DNA of 64,000 nucleotides from Nocardioides sp. Root1257 (GCF_001425175.1 NZ_LMDV01000015.1:1-64000), one strand, 5' to 3'; counted from the first letter of the stretch, positions 34,188-42,314 are shown. The notes: generated by a model from the letters alone, not told the origin. A program made the numbers and translations.

Positions 34188-36145
34188 CCGACACCAGCGC
34201 CGGCACCAAGAAGCAGGAGTTCAAGGCCACCGAGCGGATCGAGGCACCGCAGGGCGGCCCCGGCCGCGGGCCGATGGGCGGCGGCATGGTCGGGCAGAAG
34301 GCGATGGACTTCGGGCCGTCCGCCAAGCGTCTCGTCGGCCTGATGCGTCCCGATCGCGGCAAGGCGATCGCCGTCGTGCTGCTCGGCGTCGCCAGCGTCC
34401 TGCTGATGTCGATCGCACCGCGGATCCTCGGCCACGCGACCGACCTCGTGTTCAACGGCTTCATCGGCTCGCAGTTCCCGGCCGGCACCCCCGACTCCGC
34501 ACTGCCCAAGGCGGTGCAGGGCATGGACGTCGTGCCCGGCGAGGGCGTCGACTTCGGCGCCGTCGGCCACGTGCTGATGATCGTGCTGCTGATCTATGTC
34601 GGCGCCTCGCTGCTCGCCTGGCTCCAGGGCTACATCCTCAACACCGTCGTGCAGAACACCGTGCGGCAGATGCGCGAGGACGTCGAGGAGAAGATCAACC
34701 ACCTGCCGCTCAACTACTTCGACCGCTCGCCTCGCGGTGAGCTGCTGTCCCGCGTCACCAACGACATCGACAACGTCAGCCAGACGCTCCAGCAGACGAT
34801 GAGCCAGCTGCTCACGTCGGTGATGACCGTGATCGCGGTGCTCGCGATGATGGTCTGGATCTCGCCGCTGCTCGCCCTGGTCGCGCTGATCACCGTGCCG
34901 CTCTCCCTCGTGGTGACGGCGCAGATCATGAAGCGCTCGCAGGGCCAGTTCGTCGCCCAGTGGCGGCGTACGGGCAAGCTCAACGCGCAGATCGAGGAGG
35001 CCTACTCCGGCCACGCGCTCGTCAAGGTCTTCGGCCGCCAGGCCGAGGTCGAGCAGACCTTCGCGGAGGAGAACGACGAGCTCTTCCAGGTCAGCTTCGG
35101 CGCGCAGTTCGTCAGCGGCCTGATCATGCCCGCGATGATGTTCATCGGGAACCTCAACTACGTCCTGGTCGCCGTCGTCGGTGGCCTCCGGGTCGCCAGC
35201 GGCAGCCTGTCGCTGGGCGAGGTGCAGGCGTTCATCCAGTACTCGCGCCAGTTCACGCAGCCGCTCACGACGGTCGCGTCGATGACCAACCTGCTGCAGT
35301 CGGGCGTCGCCTCGGCCGAGCGCGTCTTCGAGCTCATCGACGCCGACGAGGAGTCTCTGGACGCGCCGGCGCTCACGGCCCCCGCCGTACGCCGGGGTGA
35401 GGTCGCGTTCGAGCACGTGTCGTTCCGCTACGACGAGGACCGCCCGCTCATCACCGACCTGTCGCTGGTGGCCCGCCCCGGGCAGACGGTCGCGATCGTC
35501 GGCCCGACCGGCGCCGGCAAGACGACGCTGGTCAACCTGGTCATGCGGTTCTACGAGCTCGACGCGGGACGGATCACGATCGACGGGGTCGACGTCGCCG
35601 GCATGCCGCGCTCGGCGCTGCGCGGGCAGATCGGCATGGTCCTCCAGGACACCTGGCTCTTCGAGGGCACCATCCGCGACAACATCGCGTACGGCCGTCC
35701 GGACGCGACCGAGGAGCAGGTCCTCGAGGCGGCGCGGGCGACGTTCGTGGACCGGTTCGTGCACTCGCTGCCCGACGGCTACGACACCGTGATCGACGAG
35801 GAGGGCTCCAACCTCTCCGCGGGCGAGCGCCAGCTCGTCACGATCGCGCGGGCGTTCCTCACCGACCCGGCGCTGCTGATCCTGGACGAGGCCACCAGCT
35901 CCGTCGACACCCGCACCGAGCTGCTGCTCCAGAACGCGATGGCCGCGCTGCGCACGGACCGGACGTCGTTCGTGATCGCCCACCGGCTCTCCACGATCCG
36001 CGACGCCGACCTGATCCTGGTGATGGAGGACGGCGCGATCGTCGAGCAGGGCGACCACGAGGAGCTGCTCGCCGCCGGCGGTGCCTACGCCCGGCTCTAC
36101 CACGCGCAGTTCACCGCGGCGGCGACCGAGGACGCGGCCGTTTAA
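34184..36145 (+). CDS. ABC exporter half-transporter, catalytic-site subunit
   Basis: 653 aa. An N-terminal Gly/Pro/Gln-rich extension of about 45 residues precedes six membrane helices and an NBD. Walker A is GPTGAGKTT, Walker B LLILDEATSSVD with the catalytic Glu, and switch His in IAHRLSTI. The signature is NLSAGERQL, i.e. non-canonical (SAGE for SGGQ). Together with the partner's normal signature this gives one consensus and one degenerate ATP site, as in TM287/288 and BmrCD. A loop of about 50 residues between helices 1 and 2 is longer than usual. The substrate is unknown. Confidence 0.92.
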   Translation: MTDTSAGTKKQEFKATERIEAPQGGPGRGPMGGGMVGQKAMDFGPSAKRLVGLMRPDRGKAIAVVLLGVASVLLMSIAPRILGHATDLVFNGFIGSQFPAGTPDSALPKAVQGMDVVPGEGVDFGAVGHVLMIVLLIYVGASLLAWLQGYILNTVVQNTVRQMREDVEEKINHLPLNYFDRSPRGELLSRVTNDIDNVSQTLQQTMSQLLTSVMTVIAVLAMMVWISPLLALVALITVPLSLVVTAQIMKRSQGQFVAQWRRTGKLNAQIEEAYSGHALVKVFGRQAEVEQTFAEENDELFQVSFGAQFVSGLIMPAMMFIGNLNYVLVAVVGGLRVASGSLSLGEVQAFIQYSRQFTQPLTTVASMTNLLQSGVASAERVFELIDADEESLDAPALTAPAVRRGEVAFEHVSFRYDEDRPLITDLSLVARPGQTVAIVGPTGAGKTTLVNLVMRFYELDAGRITIDGVDVAGMPRSALRGQIGMVLQDTWLFEGTIRDNIAYGRPDATEEQVLEAARATFVDRFVHSLPDGYDTVIDEEGSNLSAGERQLVTIARAFLTDPALLILDEATSSVDTRTELLLQNAMAALRTDRTSFVIAHRLSTIRDADLILVMEDGAIVEQGDHEELLAAGGAYARLYHAQFTAAATEDAAV

Positions 36146-36150
36146 TCCCG

Positions 36151-36179
36151 TTGAACGGCGCCCGGTCTCGACCTACCGT
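36151..36179 (+). promoter_or_regulatory. Strong housekeeping-type promoter for a short transcript
   Basis: TTGAAC (36151-36156), a 17-nt spacer and TACCGT (36174-36179). It begins six bases after the ABC operon stop codon. The predicted transcription start near 36186 lies only a few bases before the extended Shine-Dalgarno sequence at 36192, giving a very short 5' leader for the 12-codon ORF. Confidence 0.6.
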
Positions 36180-36211
36180 TGTCGTACACGGGAAAGGAGG
36201 TGGTCCGAAGA

Positions 36212-36250
36212 ATGATTTCTTTTGGGACGCGTGAGGTGGCTGCCCGCTAG
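36212..36250 (+). CDS. 12-codon ORF with near-maximal Shine-Dalgarno sequence
   Basis: It encodes MISFGTREVAAR from an ATG at 36212 to a TAG at 36248. The upstream 36192-36206, GAAAGGAGGTGGTCC, can pair over 15 nt with the 3' tail of 16S rRNA with a single G-U wobble, far more than any other start in the window. The codons ATT, TCT and TTT are rare in a genome this GC-rich. The stop codon lies in the base of a possible hairpin (36249-36255 with 36291-36297). It could be a leader peptide, a ribosome-binding decoy or a stand-alone micro-mRNA. No plus-strand gene follows that it could regulate. Confidence 0.55.
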   Translation: MISFGTREVAAR

Positions 36251-36388
36251 CAGCCCATCAGCAAGACCCGGGGCGGAGTCGTCCTGGGACGGCTGCTGGT
36301 GAATCCATCGCAGTCACCCGACCCGCAGGCGATCCGGTCATCACGTCCACCGGAGCCGGGCCCACCTGGGCTCGACGCCTGCGGGTCG
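36249..36388 (+). ncRNA. Structured RNA region downstream of the 12-codon ORF
   Basis: Two nested sets of complementary segments are visible. AGCAGCC (36249-36255) pairs with GGCTGCT (36291-36297). A perfect 13-bp stem forms between CGACCCGCAGGCG (36319-36331) and 36376-36388, enclosing two smaller hairpins (CCGGT 36334-36338 with ACCGG 36349-36353; AGCC 36354-36357 with GGCT 36369-36372). The result would be a multibranched fold at the 3' end of the short transcript, serving as functional RNA or as terminator. Confidence 0.45.
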
Positions 36389-36436
36389 CTGCGTTTGCGG
36401 GGCCAGTGCGGGGCCGTTCGTTCCGGCGGCGCGGTC

Positions 36437-36460
36437 GTTCCGGCGCAATTGCGCTGGAAC
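36437..36460. repeat. GCAATTGCGC palindrome, copy 1
   Basis: 24-bp near-perfect palindrome: left half GTTCCGGCGCAA, right half TTGCGCTGGAAC (11 of 12 bases pair). It is the exact reverse complement of copy 3 at 37538-37561, so the two form 24-bp terminal inverted repeats (27 bp counting a shared outer GTC) around the AbiEi/DUF559 gene. Confidence 0.85.
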
Positions 36461-36488
36461 AGCGAGGGCGGCAGGCGATGCCACGTCA

Positions 36489-36510
36489 TTCCCCCGCAAT
36501 TGCGCTGAAC
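36489..36510. repeat. GCAATTGCGC palindrome, degenerate copy 2
   Basis: ATTCCCCCGCAATTGCGCTG followed by AAC. It has the same core as copy 1 with one base missing in the right arm and substitutions in the left. It ends 6 bp past the stop codon of the AbiEi/DUF559 gene and could fold into its 3' hairpin. Confidence 0.7.
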
Positions 36511-36516
36511 CGGATC

Positions 36517-37467
36517 TCACCGACGCGGGGTCGCCCAGGCCGGGAAGTGATCGCGCCACCCCTCGCGCAGCGGGCCCAGGTTCGTCATGCCACGAGCCTG
36601 GAGGAGCGAGTGGATTCGCTCGAGCGTTCGGGCTGGGTCCCTGTAGATGCCCTCTGCGGTGACGACCAGGATCCGGTAACCCTCGTCATCGAGCTCCTCG
36701 CGTCTCTCCAGGTCGTGCTGCCACTGGGCCGTGTCGTGGGCGTGCTGCCGGCCGTCGTACTCGACGATCACGCGCGCGCCTGCGTAGTAGAGATCGAACC
36801 GCCGGCGTACCACCCCGGACTCGTCGACCAGCTCGACGTTCGTCTGTGGCTCCGGCAGGCCGGCAAGCACGAGCAGCATGCGGAGGATGCTCTCCATCGG
36901 GGAGTCGACGCCGGTGCGAACGTACCCGGCGCCCTCGGCCGCGCGGGCGGCGTAGTAGTCGCCGCTTCGTCGGCAGTGGCGCACCAGCTGCCTGGGGGAG
37001 ATCCCGAACTTCCGGACGAGGGCATCGCCAAGGACGACCAGGTCGACGAGTGAGAGATGGCCTGCCAGCTGGATGAAGGTCGAGACCGGGTCGAGTGCAG
37101 GGAGGCCGCGGACGTGGCGCACGCGCTTCAGTCGCTTCGTCACGTGGGACTTCACGCCGGCACGGCGGCGGCGGTCCTTGGTGCGGAAGACGGTGACGTG
37201 CTCGAAGGGATGGTCGGGCACGGGCAGTCGGTAGAGCCTCGCCGCGCTGAAGTGACTCGCAACGGCTCCCTCGGGGTGCACGAGCAGCGCCGCGCGGATC
37301 CGCGTCGTGTCGTCGATGCACCCGACGTGCACCCACACGCCCTTGAAGACCGACGCGTAGTGGCGACGGCGCAGCAGCCGCGGATCGTGGCCGTCCTCGA
37401 CGAACTCGGAGCGGGTGAAGGGTCGGTCGAACGGCGGCTTGTCGCTCGAGACGGTCGCGGGCTCCAT
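36517..37467 (-). CDS. AbiEi-like N-terminal domain fused to DUF559 (Vsr-like) endonuclease domain
   Basis: 316 aa. The N-terminal half resembles AbiEi/type IV antitoxin proteins: a winged helix (FTRSEFVEDGHDPRLLRRRH...VFKGVWV) and GAVASHFSAARLYRLPVP. The C-terminal about 110 residues are a DUF559 PD-(D/E)XK-type domain: ES in SPMESILRML, FDLYYAGARVIVEYDGRQHA with the Asp and Glu-x-Asp, and the closing EGIYRDPARTLERIHSLL. A DNA-cleaving or DNA-binding role is expected but unproven. The gene is isolated and flanked by two palindromes on each side. The minus-strand ATG at 37467 has only a weak Shine-Dalgarno sequence. Confidence 0.8.
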   Translation of the reverse strand: MEPATVSSDKPPFDRPFTRSEFVEDGHDPRLLRRRHYASVFKGVWVHVGCIDDTTRIRAALLVHPEGAVASHFSAARLYRLPVPDHPFEHVTVFRTKDRRRRAGVKSHVTKRLKRVRHVRGLPALDPVSTFIQLAGHLSLVDLVVLGDALVRKFGISPRQLVRHCRRSGDYYAARAAEGAGYVRTGVDSPMESILRMLLVLAGLPEPQTNVELVDESGVVRRRFDLYYAGARVIVEYDGRQHAHDTAQWQHDLERREELDDEGYRILVVTAEGIYRDPARTLERIHSLLQARGMTNLGPLREGWRDHFPAWATPRR

Positions 37468-37537
37468 GGGAGGACCTTGCCTCTCCGCGGTCGTGAGGCG
37501 CTGCGGTCATCCACAGGCGCTCCGCTCCGCCTCACAC

Positions 37538-37561
37538 GTTCCAGCGCAATTGCGCCGGAAC
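37538..37561. repeat. GCAATTGCGC palindrome, copy 3
   Basis: Left half GTTCCAGCGCAA, right half TTGCGCCGGAAC. It is the exact reverse complement of copy 1. It is followed by GACGTCCGG, a tail that recurs after copy 4 as GACCTCCGG. The distance between the two copies (51 bp) and the shared tail show a direct tandem arrangement on this side. Confidence 0.85.
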
Positions 37562-37588
37562 GACGTCCGGAAGAGCCGATCCGGTGCA

Positions 37589-37612
37589 CCAGCGGTGCAA
37601 TTGCGCTGGAAC
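37589..37612. repeat. GCAATTGCGC palindrome, degenerate copy 4
   Basis: CCAGCGGTGCAA then TTGCGCTGGAAC. The right arm is intact, while the left arm carries a two-base insertion. It shares its 3' tail with copy 3. The interval 37468-37641 contains no gene other than these repeats. Confidence 0.75.
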
Positions 37613-37641
37613 GACCTCCGGGAGGTTGACCCCCGCGGCCC

Positions 37642-37932
37642 TCAGGCGGCGTCGGAGGAGAGGTCGTCCGGTACGACGGGCAGCACGGCGGTGTCGTCGG
37701 CCAGCGCGGCGAGCGCCGCTTCCTCGGCGGCCGCGGCCACCTTGTTGGAGGTCACCGCACCCTCGACCAGGCTCGCGACGATCGCGCAGACCAGCCAGAC
37801 GCCGGCCATGCAGATCAGCAGCCGCACGAGTGCGACGTCGGGGGAGAGGGTGCCGCTCACCTGGGCGGCGTACAGCGCCGGCGAGCTGACGAGGAGCGTG
37901 CCGATCAGCACGGGCCACGAGAACGGACTCAC
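37642..37932 (-). CDS. Small two-helix membrane protein at the end of the flhA operon
   Basis: 96 aa, GTG start. Two membrane helices (about residues 6-25 and 36-60) are followed by an acidic, Ala-rich cytoplasmic tail (NKVAAAAEEAALAALADDTA). It lies 47 bp downstream of flhA on the same strand. The gap is filled by three GACGGAAC units. I do not recognise the family. Position makes an accessory role in flagellar export or assembly possible, but it may simply be the last passenger of the operon. Confidence 0.65.
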   Translation of the reverse strand: MSPFSWPVLIGTLLVSSPALYAAQVSGTLSPDVALVRLLICMAGVWLVCAIVASLVEGAVTSNKVAAAAEEAALAALADDTAVLPVVPDDLSSDAA

Positions 37933-37979
37933 TTGCTACCTCCCTGACGGAACTGACGGAACGACGGACGGAACGGCGA

Positions 37980-40028
37980 TCAGGCCCCCACGGCCAGGCG
38001 CGCGTCGGCGACGACGACGCCCTCGGAGCGGATCTGGTCGGCGCCGGTGAGCTCCTGGTAGGACAGCACCGCCAGCCGCGGCACGATCGGGTGCACGAGC
38101 CGACGCAGCGGGGCCCGCAGCTGCGGGGCGCAGACCAGCACCGGTCGGAGGTTGCGGTTCTCCACGTCCTGGGTGAGCTGCGCGAGGCTGCCCATCAGGG
38201 CCTGGCTGGTCTCCGGGTCGAGGGCGATGCCCTGGCCGTGCTCGCCGGGGCGCAACGACTCGAGGATCCGCTGCTCGAGCTGCGGCTCGATGGTGAGGAC
38301 GTGCAGCGTCTTGTCGACGAGGTACGGCGCCGCGATGGCCGGTCCGAGCGCCTGGCGGGCGGCGTCGACCAGCGGGTCGAGCTCCTTGGTCCGGGTCGCG
38401 CGCAGCGAGATCGCCTCGAAGATCCGGACCAGGTCGCGGATGGAGACGCTCTCGTCGAGCAGCTCCTGGAGCACCCGCTGGATCTCGCCGAGGCTGAGCT
38501 GGGCGGGAGTGAGCTCCTCCACCACGACCGGGTGGGTGCGCTTGACGACGTCGGTGAGCATCCGGACGTCCTCGCGACCGAGCAGGCGCGCGGCGTGGGC
38601 GGTGACGACCTCGGCGAGGTGCGTGGTGATGACCGAGGCCCGGTCGACGACGGTGGCGCCGCTGAGCTCGGCCTGGCTGCGCAGCTCGGCCGGGATCCAC
38701 TTGGCCTCGAGCCCGAAGACCGGCTCCTGCGTCGGCTGCCCGGGTAGCGAGCCGAGGTAGTCGCCGATCGCGAGCACGGTGCCGGGAGGCGCCTCGCCCC
38801 GGGCGACCTCGATGCCGAAGAGCATGATCGCGTAGGTCTGGCTGGGGAGCTGGAGGTTGTCGCGGGTGCGGACCGGCGGCGCCACGATGCCCAGGTCCGT
38901 CGCGATCTTGCGGCGCAGCGCCTTGACCCGGTCGAGCAGGTCGCCGCCGTTGCTGGGGTCGACCAGGTCGATGAGGTCGGCGGACAGCTCCAGGCCGAGC
39001 GGGTCGACCTGGATCTCGGCGGCCAGCAGCTCCGGGGTGTCGGCCGCCGCGGGGAGGGCCTGCTGGGCCTGCTGGGCCTGGGCGTCCTCCTCCTTCGCCG
39101 CGGCGCCGGCGCGCGAGGACGCGATCAGCATCAGGCCGCCCGCGACGATGAACGGGAGCTTGGGCAGCCCGGGGATCAGGCAGAGGCCGAGCGCTCCGAA
39201 GCCGGCGACACGCAGCGGCATCTGGTTGCGCATGAGCTGGCGCAGGATGTCCGAGCCCATGTCCTCGTTGTTGACCGAGCGGGTCACGATGAGGCCGGTG
39301 GCGACCGAGAGCAGCAGCGCGGGGATCTGCGAGACGAGGCCGTCGCCGACGGACAGCAGGCTGTACGTCGTGACCGCCTCGCTGAACGGCATCCCCATCT
39401 GGCCGACGCCGATGGCGAAGCCGCCGACGAGGTTGACGAGCGTGATGATGATGGCGGCGATCGCGTCGCCCTTCACGAACTTCGACGCGCCGTCCATCGA
39501 GCCGTAGAAGTCGGCCTCGGCGTGCACCTCGGCACGGCGTCGACGTGCCTCGTCCTCGTCGATGAGGCCGGAGTTGAGGTCGGCGTCGATCGCCATCTGC
39601 TTGCCGGGCATCGCGTCGAGGGTGAAGCGGGCGCCGACCTCGGCGACCCGGCCGGCACCGTTGGTGATGACCACGAACTGGATGACCAGGAGGATCGCGA
39701 ACACGATCAGGCCGACGATCAGCGAGCCGCCGACCACGAAGTGACCGAACGTGTCGATCACCTTGCCGGCGAAGCCGTCGAGCAGCACCAGCCGGGTCGC
39801 GCTCACGTTCAGGGCGAGCCGGAAGAGCGTCATCACCAGCAGCACGGCCGGGAAGGCGGCGAAGTCCAGCGGCTTGTGGACGAACATCGCCGTCATCAGC
39901 ACGAGCAGTGCGCCGGTGATGTTGAGGGCGATGAGCAGGTCGAGGACCGCGGCGGGCAGCGGGACCACCAGCATCACGATGATCATCACGATGCCGACGG
40001 GAACCCCGAGCTGGTTCATCCGCTTCAC
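37980..40028 (-). CDS. flhA: Flagellar export apparatus protein FlhA
   Basis: 682 aa from the GTG at 40028, preceded by GGAGG at 7 nt. About eight membrane helices (about 8-310) contain the FHIPEP-type block: LLVMTLFRLALNVSATRLVLL, FVVITNGAGRVAEVGARFTLDAMPGKQMAIDADLNSGLI and the cytoplasmic loop DEARRRRAEVHAEADFYGSMDGASKFVKGDA. The large C-terminal cytoplasmic domain (about 340-682) has EVARGEAPPGTVLAIGDYLG. It is the export-gate ring through which chaperone-substrate complexes dock. Confidence 0.97.
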   Translation of the reverse strand: MKRMNQLGVPVGIVMIIVMLVVPLPAAVLDLLIALNITGALLVLMTAMFVHKPLDFAAFPAVLLVMTLFRLALNVSATRLVLLDGFAGKVIDTFGHFVVGGSLIVGLIVFAILLVIQFVVITNGAGRVAEVGARFTLDAMPGKQMAIDADLNSGLIDEDEARRRRAEVHAEADFYGSMDGASKFVKGDAIAAIIITLVNLVGGFAIGVGQMGMPFSEAVTTYSLLSVGDGLVSQIPALLLSVATGLIVTRSVNNEDMGSDILRQLMRNQMPLRVAGFGALGLCLIPGLPKLPFIVAGGLMLIASSRAGAAAKEEDAQAQQAQQALPAAADTPELLAAEIQVDPLGLELSADLIDLVDPSNGGDLLDRVKALRRKIATDLGIVAPPVRTRDNLQLPSQTYAIMLFGIEVARGEAPPGTVLAIGDYLGSLPGQPTQEPVFGLEAKWIPAELRSQAELSGATVVDRASVITTHLAEVVTAHAARLLGREDVRMLTDVVKRTHPVVVEELTPAQLSLGEIQRVLQELLDESVSIRDLVRIFEAISLRATRTKELDPLVDAARQALGPAIAAPYLVDKTLHVLTIEPQLEQRILESLRPGEHGQGIALDPETSQALMGSLAQLTQDVENRNLRPVLVCAPQLRAPLRRLVHPIVPRLAVLSYQELTGADQIRSEGVVVADARLAVGA

Positions 40029-40121
40029 GCTGGTTCCTCCAGAGGACTTGACGGGTCGAGCAGGGTGCGGGCGCGCCGTCCGTGGCACCGCTGCGTGACT
40101 CCGTCCTGGGGTCCGGGGGTC

Positions 40122-41267
40122 CTATCGGCTGGCGAGAGCCGGACCTGAGACTTCTCGGCGCCGACGTCCCGGTGGGCTGACCGCGGGAACGTCGGTCTCC
40201 GGTCGCGGGCTGCGGTGCGAGCCGCCGCGCTGACCGTGGGTACGCCGGCTGATCACGAACGCGAGCACCTGGGCGACCGCGGCGAAGAGCTCGGTCGGGA
40301 TCTCCTGGCCGACGGTCGTGGAGGTGTAGAGCGCCCGGGCGAGCGGGATGTCGCGGACCAGCGGCACCCGTGCCTCGGTGGCCTTCTCGCGGATCGCGGT
40401 CGCGATCACGCCGGCGCCCCGGGCGACCACGCGGGGCGCGCCTCGCTCGGGGTCGTAGCGGAGCGCGACGGCCACGTGGGTCGGGTTCACGAGCACGACG
40501 TCGGCCATCGGTACGTCGGCCATCATCCGGTTGCGCGACGCCGCGAGCTGGCGCGACCGGATCGCGCCCTTGAGCATCGGGTCGCCCTCGGACTGCTTGT
40601 GCTCCTGCTTGACCTCTTCCTTGGTCATCCTGGCCTGCTTGCCGACCATCCGGCGCTGCACGATGTAGTCGGCGGCCGCGAGGACGATGCCCACGATCGC
40701 GACGTTGCGGACCATCGAGAGCGCGCTCGCGGCCGTCTGGTCGAGGACCACCTGCATCGGCACCAGACCACCGACCAGCGGCATCGCGGCGTGGACGGTC
40801 ATCCACACGAGAGCCACCACCACCGCGCTGCGCAGCAGCATCTTGGCGGCCTCCCACCAGGCGCGCGCCCCGAACATGCGCTTGAGCCCCTGGATCGGGT
40901 TGAGCTTCGAGAGCTTCGGCTTCACCGAGCTGGAGGCGATGTAGAAGCCGCCCTGGGAGAGCGCGCCGGCCACGCCGACCAGCAGCACGCCGCTGCCGAG
41001 GAAGACCAGGGTGATGAGCACGTGCCACAGGCCGTCGCCGAGGACGGTGAGCGCGCTCGCGACGTCGGCCTGGCCGCCCATGCTCAGGCTGGTGGTCATC
41101 AGTCCCTGCAGCTCCGCGACCTCGTGACCCATCAGCTTCGGCAGCGCCATCGCGAAGAGCGCGAGGGCCGACCACGCGCCCAGCTCCTGGGTGCGGGGGA
41201 CCTTGCCCTCCTTGCGGTTCTGCTTGTGCTTCTTGGCTGTCGCCTTCTCGGACTTCTCCTCCGACAC
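40122..41267 (-). CDS. flhB: Flagellar export switch protein FlhB
   Basis: 381 aa, GTG start. It has four membrane helices after a basic N-terminus (KSEKATAKKHKQNRKEGKVPRTQELGAW) and the conserved cytoplasmic linker. The autocleavage motif NPTH is in VVLVNPTHVAVALRYDPERG. Cleavage between Asn and Pro switches specificity from hook to filament substrates, together with FliK. The C-terminal Arg/Pro/Ser-rich tail of about 40 residues is longer than in enteric FlhB. A 93-bp gap separates it from flhA. Confidence 0.97.
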   Translation of the reverse strand: MSEEKSEKATAKKHKQNRKEGKVPRTQELGAWSALALFAMALPKLMGHEVAELQGLMTTSLSMGGQADVASALTVLGDGLWHVLITLVFLGSGVLLVGVAGALSQGGFYIASSSVKPKLSKLNPIQGLKRMFGARAWWEAAKMLLRSAVVVALVWMTVHAAMPLVGGLVPMQVVLDQTAASALSMVRNVAIVGIVLAAADYIVQRRMVGKQARMTKEEVKQEHKQSEGDPMLKGAIRSRQLAASRNRMMADVPMADVVLVNPTHVAVALRYDPERGAPRVVARGAGVIATAIREKATEARVPLVRDIPLARALYTSTTVGQEIPTELFAAVAQVLAFVISRRTHGQRGGSHRSPRPETDVPAVSPPGRRRREVSGPALASR

Positions 41268-41274
41268 CCTTCGA

Positions 41275-42036
41275 TCACCCCGCTCCGGAGAGCGTGGACA
41301 TCGCCTGGGTGGAGAGGTCGACCATCTTGTCCACGGCGTGCGGCAGGACCGGGAAGGAGAGACCGACCAACAGGAGGGTCAGCCCGATCTTGACCGGGAA
41401 CATCACGGTCATCGCCTGCATCTGCGGGGCGACCTTGGTGAGCAGGGCGAGGCCGAGGTCCGCGAGGAAGAGCACGGCGATGAGGGGCAGCGCGATCTGT
41501 ACGGCGGTGGTGAAGAACAGGCCGAACGCCGTCATCAGCACGTCGGGGAAGCTGCCCCAGTCCGGCGTCGTGCCGAGCGGCAGGAACTCGAACGTCTTGA
41601 GCAGCCCGCCGATCACCATCAGGTGGCCGCCGCTGACGAAGAGCAGCACCGTCGCGAGCATCTGGTGGAACTTGCCGAAGACCGTGTTGGAGTTCATCGA
41701 CAGCGGGTCGAAGCCCTGGGCGAGCGAGAAGCCGCCGAAGACGTCGATCAGGCTGCCGGCGGTGGCCACCGCAGCGAGCAGCAGGTAGGTGACGAAGCCC
41801 ATGGCCACGCCGACCAGCACCTGGGTCGCGACGTTCAGCAGCAGTCCGACGGTGTCGAGCGGGATGCTGTCGCCGTTCGGGACGACCGCGAACGAGAGCC
41901 CCAGCGCGATCACGAGCTTGACCATCGACGGCACCGTGCGACCCGAGAACGGCGGGACGACGGCGAGCCAGGCGATGATCCGCACGGACGCGAGCAGGTA
42001 GGCGACGAGCGGCTCGCCCGAGACGCTGAGGGTCAT
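41275..42036 (-). CDS. fliR: Flagellar export gate protein FliR
   Basis: 253 aa with six or more hydrophobic helices. Family marks are RIIAWLAVVPPFSGRTVPSMVKLVIALGLS, FDPLSMNSNTVFGKFHQMLATVLLFVSGGHLM and FLADLGLALLTKVAPQMQAMTVMFPVKIGLTLLL. It forms the FliPQR core of the export gate. It sits 1 bp after fliQ and 7 bp before flhB, in the usual P-Q-R-B-A order. Confidence 0.96.
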   Translation of the reverse strand: MTLSVSGEPLVAYLLASVRIIAWLAVVPPFSGRTVPSMVKLVIALGLSFAVVPNGDSIPLDTVGLLLNVATQVLVGVAMGFVTYLLLAAVATAGSLIDVFGGFSLAQGFDPLSMNSNTVFGKFHQMLATVLLFVSGGHLMVIGGLLKTFEFLPLGTTPDWGSFPDVLMTAFGLFFTTAVQIALPLIAVLFLADLGLALLTKVAPQMQAMTVMFPVKIGLTLLLVGLSFPVLPHAVDKMVDLSTQAMSTLSGAG

Positions 42037-42037
42037 C

Positions 42038-42307
42038 TCAGCCCAGCAGGCCGGGGATCGCGTCGAACAGGTCGTTGGTGAAGGCCACCAGCGTGTGCAT
42101 CATCCAGTTGCCGCAGATCAGCAGCGCGACGCCGACGCCCACCAGCTTCGGGACGAACGCGAGCGTGACCTCCTGGATCTGGGTCAGGGACTGGAAGAGC
42201 GAGACGGCGAAGCCGATCACCAGCGAGGTCAGCAGGATCGGTGCCGACAGCTTGAGGGCGACCAGCATGGTCTGGAGGGCGATGTGGATGATCGCGGTGT
42301 CACTCAT
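42038..42307 (-). CDS. fliQ: Flagellar export gate protein FliQ
   Basis: 89 aa with two membrane helices: IHIALQTMLVALKLSAPILLTSLVIGFAVSLFQSLTQIQEVTLAFVPKLVGVGVALLI, a near-consensus FliQ hairpin including the T-Q-I-x-E turn. Four copies surround the FliP pentamer in the export gate. 7 bp downstream of fliP. Confidence 0.96.
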   Translation of the reverse strand: MSDTAIIHIALQTMLVALKLSAPILLTSLVIGFAVSLFQSLTQIQEVTLAFVPKLVGVGVALLICGNWMMHTLVAFTNDLFDAIPGLLG

Positions 42308-42314
42308 GGCGCGC

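Noticed and set aside
37940..37972. Short direct repeats GACGGAAC as a CRISPR-like or tandem array
   Set aside because: Three 8-bp units with irregular spacing only. No CRISPR repeat-spacer structure exists anywhere in the window.
37936..41175. 1079-codon open frame across flhA and flhB
   Set aside because: Out-of-frame shadow. The real genes have recognised domains, Shine-Dalgarno sequences and the expected order.
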